Source: Candidatus Rokuibacteriota bacterium
GTDB taxonomy: Bacteria; Methylomirabilota; Methylomirabilia; Rokubacteriales; CSP1-6
Direction of reading: 5' to 3'
Length of the DNA stretch: 8,071 nt
Assembly: GCA_016201575.1 (NCBI GenBank)
Contig: JACQCN010000264.1
Location: 1 to 8,071, forward strand
Both the position numbers and the translations under genes were made by a program. The notes below the pieces were generated by a model. The model made no database searches. It was not told the DNA's origin and was given only the letters and a program-made list of their open reading frames with translations. Each line of letters opens with the position of its first letter. Positions within the stretch are counted from its first letter, which is position 1. Of the stretch, positions 4,754 to 8,071 are shown piece after piece.

Positions 4754-6208
4754 GTGGCCTTCCAGGACCTCCCGGAGTTCGTCGCCCACCTGGAGAAGCA
4801 CGGCCAGCTCCACCGCGTCGCCACGCCGGTCTCGCGCGACCTCGAGATCAGCGAGATCACGGACCGCGTCTCCAAGGGCCCGGCCGCGCGGAACCGAGCG
4901 CTCCTCTTCGAGCGGGTCGAGGGGGCGGACATGCCCGTCCTCATCAACGCCTTCGGGTCGGCGCAGCGGATGGCGTGGGCGCTCGGCGTGGAGGACCTGA
5001 ACGGCCTCGGAGACCGCGTGGCGGAGCTGCTCGACCTGAAGCTGCCGGGCACGCTCTTCGACAAGCTCAAGAAGCTCGGCACGCTGTTCGATCTCGCCAA
5101 GGCGGGGCCGAAGTCGGTGCGCTCGGCGCCATGCCAGGAGGTGGTGGAGACCGAGCGCGCATCGCTCGCCTCGCTGCCAATCCTCACCTGCTGGCCGGGC
5201 GACGCCGGGCGCTACATCACGCTGCCGTGCGTGTTCACGCGGGACCCCGCCACGGGCGCGCGCAACGTCGGCATGTACCGCCTGCAGGTCTACGACGACC
5301 GCACGCTCGGCATGCACTGGCAGACGCACAAGGGCTCGGCCGAGCACGAGCGCGAGGCCCAGCGCCTGCACGTCCCGCGCATGGAGGTCGCGATCGCCCT
5401 CGGCGGCGACCCCGCCACGGTCTACGCGGCCTCGGCGCCGCTCCCGCCCGGTATCGACGAGATCGTCTTCGCCGGGTGGCTGCGCGGGCGCGGCGTGGAG
5501 ATGGTCCCGTGCAAGACGATCGACATGGAGGTCCCGGCGCACGCCGAGATCGTGCTCGAGGGATACGTCGACCCGCGGGAGCGGCGGGTCGAGGGCCCCT
5601 TCGGCGACCACACGGGCTACTACTCGCTCGCCCGCGAGTACCCGGTCTTCCACCTGACGGCGATCACGCGCAAGCGCCGGCCGCTCTACCCGACGATCAT
5701 CGTGGGCCGCCCGCCCCAGGAGGACTACTGGCTCGGCAAGGCGACGGAGCGGCTGTTCCTGCCGATCATCAAGCTCATGCTGCCGGAAGTGGTCGACATG
5801 AACATGCCGGCCGAAGGGATCTTCCACAACCTGGTGATCGTCTCGATCAAGAAGCGCTACCCGGGGCACGCGCGCAAGGTCATGACGGCGCTCTGGGGCA
5901 TGGGGCTGATGATGCTCGCCAAGACGATCGTCGTGGTGAGCGAGCACGTGAACGTCCACGACCTCTCGGAGGTCGCCTGGCGCGCCACCGGCAACATCGA
6001 CCCCAAGCGCGACATCATGCTGATCGAGGGCCCGATGGACGACCTCGACCACGCCGCGCTCCGGCACCGGTTCGGTGGCAAGATGGGGATCGACGCGACC
6101 GAGAAGGGGCCGCTGGACGAGGTGGCGCAGCCGTGGCCGGACGAGATCGTGATGACGGACGAGATGCGCGCCCTGGTCAGCCGGCGCTGGAAGGACTACG
6201 GCTTCTGA
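4754..6208 (+). CDS. ubiD: UbiD-family prenylated-FMN decarboxylase (menaquinone biosynthesis type)
   Basis: This 484-residue protein has the usual UbiD length and is similar throughout. UbiD enzymes are cytoplasmic, bind prenylated FMN with a divalent metal and potassium, and remove the ring carboxyl group of a quinone precursor. Residues fit the fungal Fdc1 spacing as I recall it: N171 and R176 (NVGMYR), H192, E236 (GIDEIVF), E280 and D285 (EGPFGDHTGYY). These correspond to metal ligands N168/H191/E233 and catalytic R173/E277/E282, so the enzyme looks active. The YWLGKATERLFLPIIKLMLP segment and the C-terminal GKMGIDATEKGP are also typical. The start is GTG at 4754. A GGAG (4739-4742) overlaps the upstream stop, favouring translational coupling. 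Its stop TGA overlaps the putative start of the prenyltransferase. UbiA and UbiE partners downstream place it in quinone synthesis, most likely the futalosine (MqnL) branch. UbiX, the prFMN synthase, is not nearby. Confidence 0.92.
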   Translation: MAFQDLPEFVAHLEKHGQLHRVATPVSRDLEISEITDRVSKGPAARNRALLFERVEGADMPVLINAFGSAQRMAWALGVEDLNGLGDRVAELLDLKLPGTLFDKLKKLGTLFDLAKAGPKSVRSAPCQEVVETERASLASLPILTCWPGDAGRYITLPCVFTRDPATGARNVGMYRLQVYDDRTLGMHWQTHKGSAEHEREAQRLHVPRMEVAIALGGDPATVYAASAPLPPGIDEIVFAGWLRGRGVEMVPCKTIDMEVPAHAEIVLEGYVDPRERRVEGPFGDHTGYYSLAREYPVFHLTAITRKRRPLYPTIIVGRPPQEDYWLGKATERLFLPIIKLMLPEVVDMNMPAEGIFHNLVIVSIKKRYPGHARKVMTALWGMGLMMLAKTIVVVSEHVNVHDLSEVAWRATGNIDPKRDIMLIEGPMDDLDHAALRHRFGGKMGIDATEKGPLDEVAQPWPDEIVMTDEMRALVSRRWKDYGF

Positions 6209-7053
6209 GCCGGGCGCGCCTCTTCCTCGACGCGATCAAGTTCGAGCACACGGTCTTCGCCCTCCCCTTCGCCTACGTCGCCATGATGCTGGCCGCGCGC
6301 GGCTGGCCCGGCTGGCGCGTGGTCTTCTGGGTCACCGTCGCGATGGCGGGGGCGCGCACGTGCGCGATGGCCGCCAACCGCCTGGTCGATCGCGCGACCG
6401 ACGCCGAGAACCCGCGCACGGCCGGGCGCCACTTGCCCCGCGGCCTGATCCGCGCGGGCGAGATGGCGGCGCTCGCCATGGTCGGGGCCGTGGCGCTGCT
6501 GGTCGCCGCCTGGCAGCTCAACCCGCTCTGCCTCGCGCTCGCACCGCTCGCGCTCCTGTTCCTGGTCGGCTACTCGTACACGAAGTACTTCACGTGGACC
6601 TCGCACTGGATCCTCGGCTTCACGGACGGGATCGCTTCGGCGGGCGGATGGATCGCGGTGACCGGGCGCTTCGAGCCGCCCGCCTTCGTGCTCTGGTTCG
6701 CGGTGACAGTGTGGATCGCGGGCTTCGATCTGCTCTACGCGTGCCAGGACGTCGACTTCGACCGCGCGCATCACCTCCACTCCGTGCCCGCGCGCTTCGG
6801 CGTGCCCGTGGCGCTCCTGGTCTCGCGCGTGTGCCACGCGCTCACCGCGCTCGCGCTCGCGGGCGTCGGGGTCATGAGCCCGCTCGGCCCGCTCTACTGG
6901 GTGGGCTGGGGCGCGGTGGTCGCGCTCCTCGTGTACGAGCACTCGCTGGTGTCGCCGCGCGACCTCTCGCGCCTGGACGTGGCCTTCTTCAACGTGAACG
7001 GCTACATCGCGGTGATCGTGCTCGCCGCGGTGGTGAGCGGGCTGTGGCGATGA
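6205..7053 (+). CDS. ubiA: UbiA-family aromatic prenyltransferase (MqnP-like)
   Basis: This 282-residue multi-pass membrane enzyme attaches a polyprenyl chain to an aromatic ring acid. The first Asp-rich motif is N58-R-L-V-D62-x3-D66, followed by ENPRTAGRHLPRG. The second is QD182-VDF-D186 in YACQDVDFDR, followed by SVPARFG. Both bind the Mg-diphosphate of the prenyl donor. The opening IKFEHTVFALPFAY and the NPRTAGR variant fit the subfamily linked to futalosine-pathway menaquinone synthesis better than E. coli-type UbiA. No ATG, GTG or TTG lies in frame near the expected N-terminus, and the first ATG (about 6283) would delete the first helix. CTG at 6205 shares the sequence CTGA with the ubiD stop and has AAGGA (6191-6195) 9 bases upstream, so I place the start there. 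The stop TGA overlaps a small ATG (ATGA at 7050). Confidence 0.9.
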   Translation: MSRARLFLDAIKFEHTVFALPFAYVAMMLAARGWPGWRVVFWVTVAMAGARTCAMAANRLVDRATDAENPRTAGRHLPRGLIRAGEMAALAMVGAVALLVAAWQLNPLCLALAPLALLFLVGYSYTKYFTWTSHWILGFTDGIASAGGWIAVTGRFEPPAFVLWFAVTVWIAGFDLLYACQDVDFDRAHHLHSVPARFGVPVALLVSRVCHALTALALAGVGVMSPLGPLYWVGWGAVVALLVYEHSLVSPRDLSRLDVAFFNVNGYIAVIVLAAVVSGLWR

Positions 7054-7112
7054 ACTGGCGCGGCGGCGGGACGCGCATGGACAACTCCTCCCGGAGGCGT
7101 CCATGGCGGTAG
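7050..7112 (+). other. 20-codon mini-ORF bridging ubiA and ubiE
   Basis: An ATG at 7050-7052 overlaps the ubiA stop as ATGA. The frame runs 20 codons (MNWRGGGTRMDNSS...) to a TAG at 7110-7112, 10 bases inside ubiE. It has no Shine-Dalgarno of its own. The peptide looks meaningless, but ribosomes crossing it would open the CCTCC/GGAGG pairing over the ubiE ribosome binding site. It could be chance. Confidence 0.2.
7087..7102 (+). promoter_or_regulatory. ubiE ribosome binding site inside a small dyad
   Basis: GGAGG at 7093-7097 lies 5 bases before the ATG at 7103 and fixes that start. It is the right half of CCTCCCGGAGG (7087-7097), which can fold into a 4-bp stem with a 3-base loop and could hide the site. 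Confidence 0.5.
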
Positions 7113-7867
7113 AGAAGGGAGGGCGCCGAGACCCGGTGGCGGCGCCCGCGCGCACGGATCGCGGAAGCGCCAACGGCGGCAAGGCGGATCTCGTGCAGGC
7201 GATGTTCACGCGCATCGCCGGGCGCTACGACCTGATGAACGCGCTCATGACCTTCGGCCGCCACCAGGCCTGGCGGCGCGTGGCGGCGCGCGCGACGATC
7301 GCCGCGCCCGAGGGGCGCGTGCTCGACCTCGCCACCGGCACGGCCGACCTCGCGCTGGCGATCCTGGAGGCGTCGCCGCACCGGCGGGTGGTGGGCGCCG
7401 ACTTCTCGCTCGGCATGCTGCGCGAGGCCCGGCGGAAGCTCCGCGCGCGGCACGCGACGCACATCTCGCTCGTGGCCGCCGACGCGCTCCGCCTCCCGTT
7501 CACGGACGCGAGCTTCGCCTGCGTCACCTCCGCGTTCCTGCTCCGGAACCTCGCCGATCTCCCCCGGGGCCTGCGCGAGATGCAGCGGGTGACGCGGCCG
7601 GGCGGGCGCGTGATCATGCTCGAGATCACGCGGCCCACCCTGCCCGTGTTCTCGCAGGTCTTCGGCGTCTACTTCCACCGGCTCGTGCCCGCGGTGGGCG
7701 CGGTGATCGCGGGCGACGCCGAGGCATACCGCTACCTGCCCGACTCGGTGGACCGCTTCGCGTCGCCGGACGAGCTGATCGAGCTGATGAAGCAGGCCGG
7801 CTTGCGGCGCCCCTCGTACCGCCTGCTCGGGCTCGGCACGATCGCGATTCACACCGGCGTCGTGTAG
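7103..7867 (+). CDS. ubiE: UbiE/MenG C-methyltransferase (demethylmenaquinone methyltransferase)
   Basis: This 254-residue class I SAM-dependent methyltransferase puts the ring methyl on demethylmenaquinone, the last step of menaquinone synthesis, or the matching carbon of a ubiquinone precursor. The family signature MFTRIAGRYDLMNALMTFG is at 34-52. SAM motif I is VLDLATGTADLA (73-84). D100 (GADFS) ends strand 2, and AADALRLPF (125-133) is the next motif. SAFLLRNLADLPRGLREM (143-160) and RPGGRVIMLEITRP (165-178) follow, with the late UbiE signature AYRYLPDSVDRFASPDEL at 208-225. The first 28 residues are a charged, poorly conserved extension. GGAGG sits 5 bases before the ATG. It is the last gene of the permease-ubiD-ubiA-ubiE operon, 49 bases after ubiA. 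The final residues IAIHTGVV are the usual family end, so it is complete. Confidence 0.93.
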   Translation: MAVEKGGRRDPVAAPARTDRGSANGGKADLVQAMFTRIAGRYDLMNALMTFGRHQAWRRVAARATIAAPEGRVLDLATGTADLALAILEASPHRRVVGADFSLGMLREARRKLRARHATHISLVAADALRLPFTDASFACVTSAFLLRNLADLPRGLREMQRVTRPGGRVIMLEITRPTLPVFSQVFGVYFHRLVPAVGAVIAGDAEAYRYLPDSVDRFASPDELIELMKQAGLRRPSYRLLGLGTIAIHTGVV

Positions 7868-7872
7868 AAGCT

Positions 7873-7898
7873 CGGAGAGGGGCTTTTCCCCCCTTCCG
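7873..7898 (+). terminator. possible operon terminator hairpin
   Basis: Five bases after the ubiE stop, CGGA-GAGGGG (7873-7882), loop CTTTT, and CCCC-CC-TTCCG (7888-7898) can form an imperfect GC-rich hairpin. There is no following T run, so intrinsic termination is uncertain. Confidence 0.35.
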
Positions 7899-7916
7899 GA
7901 CCTCCCCCCTGGGATT

Positions 7917-7935
7917 GCGCCGGCGGAGCCGGCGC
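7917..7935. repeat. perfect GC inverted repeat, hairpin
   Basis: GCGCCGGC (7917-7924), loop GGA, GCCGGCGC (7928-7935) forms a perfect 8-bp stem. It lies 50 bases after ubiE and could assist termination, stabilise the mRNA 3' end, or be a dispersed palindromic repeat unit. No T run follows. The remaining 136 bases to the window end hold no gene I can support. Confidence 0.5.
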
Positions 7936-8071
7936 TCGAACAGAGGCGTAATCCGACACGCACCTGGCCTGCATTATTCACGAACGGCGATGGCGCGACC
8001 GGGCGGGTGGCGCAGGAGGCGGTCCCCGCGGGGCCGCGCGTAGTGGGCCCCCCTCGTCCCGTCCGCCGCGC

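Noticed and set aside
4190..6067. 625-codon open frame on the minus strand, antisense to the permease and ubiD
   Set aside because: Its translation is rich in Arg, His, Asp, Glu and Val with no domain pattern, as expected opposite GC-rich coding DNA. The plus-strand UbiD is certain.
4603..7053. 816-codon plus-strand open frame
   Set aside because: Only the part from about 6205 encodes a protein (UbiA). The rest is a shifted reading of ubiD with Arg/Ala/Gly-rich nonsense.
6196..7981. Long minus-strand frames opposite ubiA and ubiE
   Set aside because: Low-complexity Arg/His/Glu-rich translations without motifs, fully overlapping well-supported genes.
7963..8033. AT-rich GCATTATTCACGAA patch and the CCCCGCGGGG palindrome as the end of an insertion element
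   Set aside because: No transposase, target duplication or matching inverted end is visible in the window. It is only a compositional oddity here.

Overview
The window is GC-rich (roughly two thirds G+C by eye) and bacterial. High GC, a futalosine-type late menaquinone gene set (UbiD, UbiA/MqnP and UbiE/MenG families) and genes with little or no 5' leader would fit an uncultured lineage such as Rokubacteria/Methylomirabilota or a similar soil or subsurface group. That placement is an inference from style, not proven.

The window has two halves that meet at a tRNA-Glu gene on the minus strand (3815-3890). The left half (1-3814) looks like accessory DNA. It opens with the C-terminal 612 codons of a DUF499 defence-associated ATPase that enters from outside the window. 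Convergent to it, on the minus strand, lies a mosaic of gene pieces: a RES-like domain broken by one base (1849-2295), a helical-repeat protein fragment (2314-2715) and a short piece of a type I restriction HsdR subunit (2716-2916). The last two are fused in frame. Then come a small plus-strand ORF, a 43-residue arginine-rich protein with a perfect ribosome binding site, and a small gene resembling a nuclease-fold protein behind a strong -35 box and a TTTACC/GGTAAA operator-like repeat. That small gene appears cut off where a DUF4160-like C-terminal remnant begins.

The right half (3815-7867) is core genome. tRNA-Glu(CTC) and an HU-family DNA-binding gene lie on the minus strand. The HU reading frame has no stop codon before the tRNA and reads through it into the DUF4160-like remnant. 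Divergent from HU is a tightly packed plus-strand operon: a short ArsP/YraQ-like permease, a UbiD-family prFMN decarboxylase, a UbiA-family prenyltransferase (apparently CTG-initiated) and a UbiE/MenG methyltransferase. Together these would carry out ring prenylation, decarboxylation and C-methylation late in menaquinone synthesis. The partner UbiX, which makes prFMN, is not in the window.

I see no intact new system. The best leads are the restriction/defence scrapyard on the 3' side of the tRNA (a probable island edge), the HU frame that runs through the tRNA, and the repeated pattern of -10 boxes only 6-8 bases from start codons.
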